Source: Pelomonas cellulosilytica (GTDB lineage Bacteria > Pseudomonadota > Gammaproteobacteria > Burkholderiales > Burkholderiaceae_C). From it: 64,000 nt of DNA. Shown one piece after another: positions 55,304-61,820 of the stretch (positions within the stretch are counted from its first letter, which is position 1; each line of letters opens with the position of its first letter). Below the pieces are notes generated by a model that was not told the DNA's origin, made no database searches, and worked only from the letters and a program-made list of their open reading frames with translations. Both the position numbers and the translations under genes were made by a program. Location of the stretch: positions 310,001 to 374,000 of the forward strand of contig NZ_JAJTWU010000001.1 of assembly GCF_021353265.1 (NCBI RefSeq), read 5' to 3'.

Positions 55304-56419
55304 GTGATCCCTTCGCCCACGACGCCCCGCGCCTTCAGCTGCGCTTGCGGCCGGCCCGTCTTCTTCCGCAACAGCCAGTGCCTGGCCTGTGGCCGGCCGC
55401 TGGGCTATGACGCCGCGCGCGGCCTGCTGATCGCGCTGGAGCCGGCGCCGGGCCGCTCGGGCAAGGGCGGCTGGCGGCAGGCCGGCGTGCCGCCGCGGCG
55501 TGCGCGGCGGTATGTGCGCTGCGCCAACCTCGACACGGCCGCCGCCTGCAACTGGCTGCTGGAGCCCGACGAAGCCCAGGCGGGCAAGACGCTATGCCGC
55601 TGCTGCCGGCTCACCCGCACCGTGCCCGACCTGACGCAGCCGAACGCCGACGTCTGGTGGAACCGCATCGAGCAGGCCAAGCGCCGGCTGGTGTCGTCGT
55701 TGATCGGGCTGGAGCTACCGGTGCGACCGAAGACCGAGGATGAACGCGGCATCGCGTTCGACCTGCTGCTGGCACCGCCCGAGGGGCCGGGCGTCATCAC
55801 CGGGCATGCCGACGGCGTCATCACGCTGGACGCGTCGGAGGCCGACGATGCGCGCCGCGAAGAACGGCGCGGCAGCCTCGGCGAGCCCTACCGCACGCTG
55901 TTGGGCCACCTGCGCCACGAGACCGGCCACTACTACTGGCAGCTGCTCGTGGAGCCGTCGCACTGGATCGAATCCTGCCGCGTGCTGTTCGGCGACGAGC
56001 GGCAGGACTACGGCGAAGCGCTGCAGCGCCACTACGCCAGCGGCCCGCCGGCGGACTGGGGCCTGCACTTCGTCAGCGCCTACGCCAGCGCGCATCCGTG
56101 GGAGGACTGGGCGGAGACCTGGGCGCACTACCTGCATCTGGCCGACACGCTGGACACTGCCCGCAGCTTCGGCCTGGATGGCGAACGCGTCGAGCTGAGC
56201 TATGAGCGCTTTGGCGCTGACACGGTGGCCGATGCGGGTGATGCCGACGCGGCTGGCTTCCTGCAGCTCATCAACAGCTGGATGGAACTCACCGGCGTGC
56301 TGAACGAGCTGTCGCGCAGCATGGGCGTAGCTGACTTCTACCCCTTCGTGCTGTCGCGGCCGGCGGTACGCAAGCTGCACCTGGTGCACCGCATCATCCA
56401 CGACAAGACATCGCGCTGA
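55304..56419 (+). CDS. Putative zinc-binding metallopeptidase with N-terminal zinc ribbon
   Basis: The 371-residue protein begins with a zinc-ribbon-like set of cysteines (FSCACGRP and QCLACGRPLGYD) and has a second Cys cluster near residue 105 (TLCRCCRLTR). The core contains HLRHETGHYYW, an HExxH-like motif read as H-E-T-G-H, with an EDWAETWAHYLH helix that may supply the third ligand. This matches the uncharacterised 'putative zinc-binding metallo-peptidase' family. No signal peptide is seen. The GTG at 55304 with GGAGAG upstream is preferred; a GTG at 55292 is possible. It probably follows from the PAP2 transcript. Confidence 0.82.
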   Translation: MIPSPTTPRAFSCACGRPVFFRNSQCLACGRPLGYDAARGLLIALEPAPGRSGKGGWRQAGVPPRRARRYVRCANLDTAAACNWLLEPDEAQAGKTLCRCCRLTRTVPDLTQPNADVWWNRIEQAKRRLVSSLIGLELPVRPKTEDERGIAFDLLLAPPEGPGVITGHADGVITLDASEADDARREERRGSLGEPYRTLLGHLRHETGHYYWQLLVEPSHWIESCRVLFGDERQDYGEALQRHYASGPPADWGLHFVSAYASAHPWEDWAETWAHYLHLADTLDTARSFGLDGERVELSYERFGADTVADAGDADAAGFLQLINSWMELTGVLNELSRSMGVADFYPFVLSRPAVRKLHLVHRIIHDKTSR

Positions 56420-56438
56420 CGTGTTTCAAGGACCTGCA

Positions 56439-56470
56439 AGCCGGGCGCCGCCCGATGGCGGCGCCCGGCT
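56439..56470. terminator. Bidirectional terminator hairpin between convergent genes
   Basis: GCCGGGCGCCGCC and its exact complement are separated by CGAT, giving a 13-bp perfect stem (14 with the flanking A-T). It lies 20 nt after the metallopeptidase stop and 14 nt after the stop of the opposing gene. No long T-run follows on either strand. Confidence 0.65.
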
Positions 56471-56483
56471 GTCAGGCGACCGC

Positions 56484-57008
56484 TCAGTGGCGGTCGGCGC
56501 GGGCCGGCCGGGCCTGCGTGCCGTCGGCGTTCCAGCGCGTGTCGGTGCTGCTGTTAGTCGCCGCGGCAGCGGGCATGGTGCCGCTGTTCGCGTTGTTGTT
56601 CGACAGAGTGCCGGGTGTCGTCGCCGGCATCGGGGTCGTGTTCGACGACGAGGTGGTGGCACGGGGGGCCGTGTCATCGACGCTGCTCACGTTGCCGGCC
56701 TTGATGTCCGTCGAGCGTACGGCCGGGTTGTAGGTGCTGCCGTTGTTGACGCCGCCACCGTAGGGGCTGGCTGTGCTGTTGGACTTCAGGTCGCCGTTGG
56801 TCGTCGTGCTACCGGACGTGTTGCCGCCGCGCGGCGTGGCCGAGCGGTTATCGCCGGTGTTTGCCGTGCCCGGGTCGGTCCCTTGCGTGTTGGGGTTGGC
56901 GCCAGGGCCGCCGGCTGCGCCGCCGCTGCCCTGGGCATAGGCGAGGCCGGCTGCGGCCGCGGTGAGGACGATGGCTGCACCGGCGATCTGGGATGCGATC
57001 TTCTTCAT
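56484..57008 (-). CDS. Secreted low-complexity Gly/Asn/Thr-rich protein
   Basis: The 174-residue protein has a clear signal peptide (MKKIASQIAGAAIVLTAAAA...AYA|QGS). The mature part is dominated by Gly, Asn, Ser, Thr and Pro without Cys, and is probably disordered. I do not recognise a domain. AGGAG precedes the ATG and a sigma-54 promoter match lies 76 nt upstream. It may be a cell-surface or matrix protein; the function is unknown. Confidence 0.75.
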   Translation of the reverse strand: MKKIASQIAGAAIVLTAAAAGLAYAQGSGGAAGGPGANPNTQGTDPGTANTGDNRSATPRGGNTSGSTTTNGDLKSNSTASPYGGGVNNGSTYNPAVRSTDIKAGNVSSVDDTAPRATTSSSNTTPMPATTPGTLSNNNANSGTMPAAAATNSSTDTRWNADGTQARPARADRH

Positions 57009-57083
57009 GCTTGACTCCTAGTTTGATGCTTGACGGGGCCCGCCGGGCCTCTTGCTCGCGGCGCGGCGGGGCTTGCCATTTCG

Positions 57084-57098
57084 GCAAGTGCCGTGCCC
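57084..57098 (-). promoter_or_regulatory. Sigma-54 promoter candidate before the 57008 gene
   Basis: On the minus strand GGGCAC-GGCAC-TTGC, a full match apart from the first base. The leader to the ATG would be about 64 nt. Confidence 0.7.
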
Positions 57099-57105
57099 AT
57101 GCACA

Positions 57106-57576
57106 TCACAGTGGCGCCAGCGTGGCCTGGACCGCGGGCAGAGCACGCAGCGGGTCGATCGACGGGTTAGGCGCGCTCGGCATGGTTGGCGCCGCCTTCA
57201 GGCCGCTGGGAGCCGCCAGAGCGTCCAGCCGGGCCAGCACGTGCTCCAGCTGAAGCGGCTTGGCCCACAGCTCGCGGAATCCAGTGTTGGCTGTGGCGAA
57301 CATGGCGTCCGCCGTCACCGCCACGGCTGGCGCCGCCTGGCAGCCCGGCAGGCTTCGCAGCCGCAGCAGCAGGTCGGCGCCATGGCAGTCGGGCAGGCCG
57401 AGGTCCAGCAGCAGTAGGGCCGGTTGCAGCGCTGCGGCCTTGCGCAGAGCCTGGGCACCCGAGTTGGCAATCACCAGCGACAGGCCCGGTCGCCGTTCAA
57501 AGATGGCCGCCATCTGCAAGGCATTAACCGGGTGGTCTTCGACGTACAGCACGGTGCGGCGGCGTGAGTTGGGCAT
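57106..57576 (-). CDS. Response regulator receiver protein
   Basis: The 156-residue protein has a single receiver domain (acidic residues in VLYVEDHPVNA, phospho-acceptor Asp in LLDLGLPDCHG, Thr in AVTADAM, Lys in LWAKPL) and a ~35-residue Pro/Ala-rich tail. There is no DNA-binding domain. It resembles receivers used in phosphorelays of hybrid kinases. AGGAG lies 7 nt before the ATG. A sigma-54 promoter match is 70 nt upstream, divergent from another one for the 57731 gene. Confidence 0.85.
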   Translation of the reverse strand: MPNSRRRTVLYVEDHPVNALQMAAIFERRPGLSLVIANSGAQALRKAAALQPALLLLDLGLPDCHGADLLLRLRSLPGCQAAPAVAVTADAMFATANTGFRELWAKPLQLEHVLARLDALAAPSGLKAAPTMPSAPNPSIDPLRALPAVQATLAPL

Positions 57577-57645
57577 GTTGGCTCCTGATGGGGCAAGGTA
57601 GAGGCAAAGAAGATGAGGCGCTCGGGCCTCGAATGCGCGCTGAGG

Positions 57646-57660
57646 GCAAGCGCCGTGCCT
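57646..57660 (-). promoter_or_regulatory. Sigma-54 promoter candidate before the response regulator at 57576
   Basis: On the minus strand AGGCAC-GGCGC-TTGC, a full match apart from the first base. Confidence 0.7.
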
Positions 57661-57677
57661 ACAGGTTTTTGACGGGT

Positions 57678-57692
57678 CGGCACTCCGTTTGC
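57678..57692 (+). promoter_or_regulatory. Sigma-54 promoter candidate before the 57731 gene
   Basis: CGGCAC-TCCGT-TTGC, a full match apart from the first base. It leaves a ~27-nt leader with AGAGG before the ATG. Confidence 0.7.
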
Positions 57693-57730
57693 CTACTGGA
57701 ATCACCTGCAACTTCAACCAGAGGCCTGCC

Positions 57731-58219
57731 ATGTCCCAGCAAACCCCCCACAGTTTTGGCGTCTTCAAGCCGGTCGGCCATGTGGTCATCTCGTTGCCTG
57801 ATGCGGAGGCCGCCGACCGCGCGGCCGACGCCCTCGGTCGGCTGGGCATCGCCGGCGACGCCGTGCACCGTTACACCGACCGCGAGATGCTGCGGCAGAT
57901 CGACGAGGACGTGGCCCGTGCCAGCCCGCTCGCGTCCATTGGGCAGGAGATGAACCTCGTGCTCGCTCACCGTGTGCTGGCCCAGCGCGGCTACCACTGG
58001 CTGGTGGTGGGCGTGTCGGGGGACGAGCAGGCACGGCAGCTGGCCCAGGCGGTGAAGGCCGAAGGTGCGGAGCGCGCGCAGCACTACGGCCACTTCATCA
58101 TCGAGGATCTCATCGAGCGTGATGGCGGCGTGCCGCAGGTGGCCGAGTCGCCCGACCGGGGGCTGGACGCCCAGACGCCGTCCGGCAAGGAGAGCGAGGC
58201 CGTGGACGGCCACCGCTGA
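57731..58219 (+). CDS. Hypothetical cytoplasmic alpha/beta protein, stress-associated context
   Basis: The 162-residue protein begins with a ferredoxin-like or YflT-like alpha/beta segment (GHVVISLPDAEAADRAADALGRLG, here read as strand-helix) and a repeated second half (YHWLVVGVSGDEQARQLAQAV). It ends in a polar tail. This resembles small proteins often found beside general stress genes, but I cannot name a family with certainty. It has no membrane segment. It stands between divergent sigma-54 promoter candidates and the SDR gene, 53 nt before the latter. Confidence 0.7.
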   Translation: MSQQTPHSFGVFKPVGHVVISLPDAEAADRAADALGRLGIAGDAVHRYTDREMLRQIDEDVARASPLASIGQEMNLVLAHRVLAQRGYHWLVVGVSGDEQARQLAQAVKAEGAERAQHYGHFIIEDLIERDGGVPQVAESPDRGLDAQTPSGKESEAVDGHR

Positions 58220-58224
58220 GGGCC

Positions 58225-58239
58225 GGGTACGGCGGCTGC
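58225..58239 (+). promoter_or_regulatory. Weak sigma-54 promoter candidate before the SDR gene
   Basis: GGGTAC-GGCGG-CTGC keeps GG and GC at the right distance but has three mismatches. The SDR may instead be read from the 57678 promoter. Confidence 0.3.
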
Positions 58240-58272
58240 CGCAGGCGGTTCTTCCATTGACCGGAGACCGCC

Positions 58273-59247
58273 ATGAGCAGCCAGGACGACACGCTGAATA
58301 CCCAACGCCGCATCCAGCAGCGGCAGGACGAGCAAGATGCCCAGCCCGGCGCGCAAGACGACGATGATGGCGGCGCGATGCAGGCGGGCGCACGCCATCA
58401 GCCGGAATCGCTGCCCGCCCAGCATCTCGACAAGCCGGGCCGGGAGGCCGACCTCGACCTCGCGCCGCGTTTCCAGGCGCCTGACTACCGCGGGAGCGGC
58501 AAGCTCCAGGACATGGTGGCCCTGGTGACAGGCGCCGATTCCGGCATCGGCCGCGCCGTGGCCGTGCTGTTCGCCCGCGAGGGCGCCGATGTGGCTGTGG
58601 CTTTTCATTCGTCCATCGGTGACGCCGAGGAGACGCGCCGCTGCATCGAGGTCGAGGGCCGGCAGTGCCTGCTGCTGCAGGGCGACGTGAAGGACAGCGC
58701 CTGGTGCGACAGCGCCGTGGCCCAGACGGTGGCGCGCTTCGGCAAGCTGGACGTGCTCGTCAACAACGCGGCCTTCCAGGAGCACGCGGCGTCGCTGGAG
58801 CAACTGGACGACGAGCGCATCCGCGAGACGCTCGACACCAACATCGGCGGCTACCTGCGCATGGCGCGCGCCGCGCTACCGCACCTCAAGCGCGGCGCCT
58901 CCATCATCAACACGGGCTCGGTGACCGGCCTGAAGGGCAGCGCCAGGCTGGTGGACTACTCCGCCACCAAGGGCGCGATCCATGCGCTGACCAAGTCGCT
59001 GGCCAGCCAGCTCATCGAGCGCGGCATCCGTGTCAACGCGGTCGCGCCGGGGCCGGTGTGGACGCCGCTGAACCCGTCCGACGCGCCCGCCGACAAGGTC
59101 GCCGAGTTTGGCAAGCAGACCGACATGAAGCGCGCCGCGCAGCCCGAGGAGCTGTCGCCGGCCTACGTCTTCCTCGCCTCGCCGGTGTGCGCGGGCTACA
59201 TCACCGGCATCGTGCTGCCGGTGACGGGCAGTGTCGGCGCCATCTGA
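58273..59247 (+). CDS. SDR-family oxidoreductase (YghA-like)
   Basis: The 324-residue classical SDR has a ~75-residue polar N-terminal extension (Gln/Asp-rich, with PESLPAQHLDKPG). The NAD(P) motif VTGADSGIGRAVA, NNAAF, the catalytic Ser in NTGSVTG and Tyr/Lys in DYSATKGA follow. The extension and RVNAVAPGPVWTPLNP wording are typical of YghA-like proteins commonly induced by osmotic or general stress. The substrate is unknown. The ATG at 58273 follows CCGGAG. It is the second gene after the 57678 promoter candidate. Confidence 0.9.
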   Translation: MSSQDDTLNTQRRIQQRQDEQDAQPGAQDDDDGGAMQAGARHQPESLPAQHLDKPGREADLDLAPRFQAPDYRGSGKLQDMVALVTGADSGIGRAVAVLFAREGADVAVAFHSSIGDAEETRRCIEVEGRQCLLLQGDVKDSAWCDSAVAQTVARFGKLDVLVNNAAFQEHAASLEQLDDERIRETLDTNIGGYLRMARAALPHLKRGASIINTGSVTGLKGSARLVDYSATKGAIHALTKSLASQLIERGIRVNAVAPGPVWTPLNPSDAPADKVAEFGKQTDMKRAAQPEELSPAYVFLASPVCAGYITGIVLPVTGSVGAI

Positions 59248-59299
59248 ACGGCCTTCGGCAACTTCTACAGCCCGGTCGCGCCGGTGCGGCTGACGGGCC

Positions 59300-59314
59300 T
59301 GGCACCCCGTTTGC
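59300..59314 (+). promoter_or_regulatory. Sigma-54 promoter candidate before the 59358 operon
   Basis: TGGCAC-CCCGT-TTGC is an exact match to the consensus, the best in the window. The leader to the ATG at 59358 would be about 32 nt and contains AAGGA. Its -12 end overlaps one arm of an 11-bp inverted repeat. Confidence 0.78.
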
Positions 59315-59357
59315 CGAAGGCTGCCGTCATCCCCTCCGCTTCCACAAGGACCCCATC

Positions 59358-59750
59358 ATGACCACCGACAACGCCACGCCGTTCCCCACTTCCACCGCCT
59401 CGCCCAGCGTCAAGGACACGCCGGCCGCAGCCACCGTCAACCAGGTGGCCGACCGCGCGGACGCTGCAGTCGACGAGGGCGCGGCCGCCGGCCACGACAT
59501 GCTGGACCGCGTCGTGCAAGGCGCTCACCAGGCCATTGACCGTCTAGCCGGTACAGCCGGCCCGGCCGTGCAGCGCGTGCAGGACGGCGTGCATGCCGCC
59601 AGCGACGCGATCAGCCAGCGCGCGCAGGACGCGCGCGAAATGGGCGACGAGTGGGCCGAAAGCCTGCGCACGACGGTTCGGGACAACCCGCTGACCGCCA
59701 TCGCCACTGCACTGGCGGTGGGCGTGCTCGTCGCGCGCCTGACCCGGTAA
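59358..59750 (+). CDS. DUF883/ElaB-YqjD-like membrane protein
   Basis: The 130-residue protein has a long amphipathic helical part (about 25-105, with VADRADAAVDEGAAAG and AISQRAQDAREMGDEW) and a C-terminal membrane helix (LTAIATALAVGVLVARL). This is the ElaB/YqjD/DUF883 layout. It starts a four-gene set with the holin-like protein, a small helical membrane protein and the YetF-like protein, all tightly spaced or overlapping. The best sigma-54 promoter of the window lies 44 nt upstream. Confidence 0.8.
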   Translation: MTTDNATPFPTSTASPSVKDTPAAATVNQVADRADAAVDEGAAAGHDMLDRVVQGAHQAIDRLAGTAGPAVQRVQDGVHAASDAISQRAQDAREMGDEWAESLRTTVRDNPLTAIATALAVGVLVARLTR

Positions 59751-59756
59751 GCCACC

Positions 59757-60242
59757 TTGGCCGACGCCCCCTCCGATCCGCCGCCCGGCACGCCGGGCCC
59801 CGGTGCCGGCACGGCGCCGGCCTCGTTGCTCGACCAGCTGCTTGGCCTGGCGCGTGAGCTGCCAGGCCTCGTCAGCGACCGTGTCGAGCTGCTGTCGCTG
59901 GAGTTGCAACGTGCCGCGCAGTCGCTGGTGCAGATCGTCACGCTGGTGGTGGCCATTGCCATCCTCGGCGTGACGGTCTGGCTCGCGCTGTGGGCCGGCC
60001 TCGTGGTCGCATTGGTGCATGCCGGGCTCCCGTTGGCGGCAGCGCTATTGGCGGCGATCGGCATCAACGGCCTCGTCATCGCCGTCGCCGTCGCCCGTGT
60101 CCGCTCGCTGCTGCCGCGTCTGGCGCTGCCCGCCACCCGTCGCCACCTGACGTTGTCGCCCGATCCCCGTCCCACGTCCATGGAAACCGCCGCCGATGAA
60201 CGCTCCGCAGTCCCCGCTGCCGGCCAGCCTGTCACGCGTTGA
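59757..60242 (+). CDS. Holin-X/DUF1469-like membrane protein
   Basis: The 161-residue protein has a Pro/Gly-rich N-terminus, an amphipathic helix (LLDQLLGLARELPGLVSDRV) and two adjacent membrane helices (about 58-110). This is the pattern of the 'phage holin family' or holin-X proteins, which in most bacteria are unrelated to phage and linked to stress operons with DUF883 proteins. The TTG at 59757 is the only start near the previous stop (6 nt away). It overlaps the next gene by 47 nt. Confidence 0.75.
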   Translation: MADAPSDPPPGTPGPGAGTAPASLLDQLLGLARELPGLVSDRVELLSLELQRAAQSLVQIVTLVVAIAILGVTVWLALWAGLVVALVHAGLPLAAALLAAIGINGLVIAVAVARVRSLLPRLALPATRRHLTLSPDPRPTSMETAADERSAVPAAGQPVTR

Positions 60243-60663
60243 AGGCGATGATGACATCGACGCGCAAATCGTGCGCGTCGAGCAACGCCTCATCGCCCGT
60301 GAAGAGAACCTTCGCCGCGGCGTAGGCCGCTTCGGCCACGAGTTGCGCGACGCCTTCCGGCCACGCCGCTGGCTGAAGCCCGCGCTGGCTGGCGCTGCCG
60401 GCGTCGCCTTGCTGTGGCTGCTGTTGCGCCGACGTCCCGCGGCCGCATCGGTAGCCCCGGTGCAGGCCGTAGCCCGGCCGGCCTTGCTGGCGCTACTGGC
60501 CGGGCTGCCGTGGGCGCGGCTCGTCGATGTGATTTGGCCGCTGCTGCCCGAGCGCTGGCGTGCCCGCATGAACCCGACGACTGCGACCCAGGTGCTGACG
60601 GTAGGCCTGCCGGTGCTGGGCAGCCTGTTCGGCCGGCAGCGCCGCCGTGACAGCCATGCCTGA
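60196..60663 (+). CDS. Hypothetical helical membrane protein in DUF883 operon
   Basis: The 155-residue protein has a charged helical N-terminal half (IDAQIVRVEQRLIAREENL) and a membrane segment (PALAGAAGVALLWLLL). A second hydrophobic stretch near LLALLAGLPWARLVDVIW and a basic C-terminus follow. I do not recognise a family beyond the usual third member of DUF883-holin operons. It overlaps the holin-like gene by 47 nt and the YetF-like gene by 8 nt, so translation of the three is probably coupled. Confidence 0.68.
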   Translation: MNAPQSPLPASLSRVEGDDDIDAQIVRVEQRLIAREENLRRGVGRFGHELRDAFRPRRWLKPALAGAAGVALLWLLLRRRPAAASVAPVQAVARPALLALLAGLPWARLVDVIWPLLPERWRARMNPTTATQVLTVGLPVLGSLFGRQRRRDSHA

Positions 60664-61183
60664 CATCGCAGAACTGCTGCGCTTCGACGTCTCGCCGCTC
60701 GAACTCATCGTCCGCGGCAGCCTGATGTATTGGCTGCTGTTCCTGCTGTTCCGCTTCGTGCTTCGGCGCGACGCCGGCTCCATCGCCGTCGCGGACATCC
60801 TGCTGCTGGTGCTGATTGCCGATGCGTCACAGAACGCGATGGCGGGCAGCTATACGAGCGTGTCCGAGGGCGCGGTGCTGGTGAGCACGCTGGTGGGCTG
60901 GAACTGGCTGCTGGACTGGGCAAGCTTTCGCTTCAACACCGTGCGCCGCTTCGTCGAGCCCCCGCCACTGGTGCTGGTGCGCCATGGCCGCATGATTCCG
61001 CGCAACATGCGCCGCGAATACGTCACCGTGCCCGAGCTGATGGCCAGCCTGCGCGCCCACGGCATCGAAAAGCTCGCCGAGGTCAAGATGGCGCGGATGG
61101 AGCCTGACGGCGGCATCAGCGTCATCCGCGAGAAGAAGACCGATGACGATGACGACGGTAGCAAGGTGAAGCCGCTCGTTTGA
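60656..61183 (+). CDS. DUF421/YetF-like membrane protein
   Basis: The 175-residue protein has three N-terminal membrane helices (about 15-95) and then the conserved soluble DUF421 part (LVRHGRMIPRNMRREYVTVPELMASLR, here in two short pieces: VRHGRMIPRNMRRE and VTVPELMASLRAHG). A Lys/Asp-rich tail follows. YetF-type proteins are membrane proteins of unclear function common in stress-related and spore gene sets. The ATG at 60656 overlaps the previous gene by 8 nt; a GTG three codons earlier is possible. Confidence 0.85.
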   Translation: MPDIAELLRFDVSPLELIVRGSLMYWLLFLLFRFVLRRDAGSIAVADILLLVLIADASQNAMAGSYTSVSEGAVLVSTLVGWNWLLDWASFRFNTVRRFVEPPPLVLVRHGRMIPRNMRREYVTVPELMASLRAHGIEKLAEVKMARMEPDGGISVIREKKTDDDDDGSKVKPLV

Positions 61184-61263
61184 ACGTCGCGCCGGGCTGC
61201 GGCAAGCTGGCGGGCAGGGGGCGCATGCGGCTCAAGGCCGCATGCATCTGTGGCCTGCAGCGC

Positions 61264-61716
61264 TCAAGACATGGCTCGCGCCTGATCCCGCAACGTCCGT
61301 ACCTGCAGGTGATTGCGCTTCACACCCTCCAGCTGGCGCTCGATCAGCAGGCGGGCATCCAGCGGCAGTTCCTGCTCTAGCGCCTTGCGGTAGGAGGCAA
61401 GCGCGGTGTCCTCGCCGCGTTCGGTTTCCTCCAGGATGGCCTTGTCGGTGTAGCCGGCCAGCGTGCCCTTGACGGCCACCCAGCCGCGGTGCAGCGCGCC
61501 CGCGGCGCTGCCGCTGTCGTCGGGCTTGCCGCCGTACTGCAGCACCAGTTGCTGCAATTCCGCGGCGGCCTGGCGGCATTCCTCGGCGCGGGCCATGAAC
61601 ACCTGCTTGACGGCGGCGTCCTTCAGATACTCGGCGGAGGTGCGGAAACCGTACTCGCCGTCCTTGCTGGTTTCGATCAGGTCGTTCAGCGTGTCGATGA
61701 TGTCGTCGTTGCTCAC
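61264..61716 (-). CDS. PA2169-family four-helix-bundle protein (DUF2383)
   Basis: The 150-residue protein is almost wholly helical, with the start DDIIDTLNDLIETSKDGEYG and the segments FMARAEECRQAAAELQQLV and ALASYRKALEQELP. These are typical of the PA2169/DUF2383 ferritin-like family, whose role is unknown but which is often induced by stress. The start is GTG at 61716, preceded by GAGAGGAC. It converges with the YetF-like gene after an 80-nt gap. A palindromic sigma-54-like element lies 63 nt upstream. Confidence 0.87.
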   Translation of the reverse strand: MSNDDIIDTLNDLIETSKDGEYGFRTSAEYLKDAAVKQVFMARAEECRQAAAELQQLVLQYGGKPDDSGSAAGALHRGWVAVKGTLAGYTDKAILEETERGEDTALASYRKALEQELPLDARLLIERQLEGVKRNHLQVRTLRDQARAMS

Positions 61717-61778
61717 GGGAGAGTCCTCTCAAGGGTTGTGGAAGGGCGCTGCATGGCAGCATGGAGCGACCAACGAGG

Positions 61779-61793
61779 GCACGCGGCGTGCCC
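61779..61793 (-). promoter_or_regulatory. Sigma-54-like palindromic element before the PA2169-like gene
   Basis: On the minus strand GGGCAC-GCCGC-GTGC differs from the consensus in the first T of TTGC. The element is part of a perfect 17-nt palindrome (GGGCACGC, G/C, GCGTGCCC), so it may be an operator instead. Confidence 0.35.
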
Positions 61794-61820
61794 GCTTCTC
61801 CCAGGAACCACGGCGGTGGC

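Noticed and set aside
59757-60242. Prophage remnant suggested by a holin-like protein
   Set aside because: No other phage gene is nearby, and holin-X/DUF1469 proteins commonly occur in chromosomal DUF883 operons.
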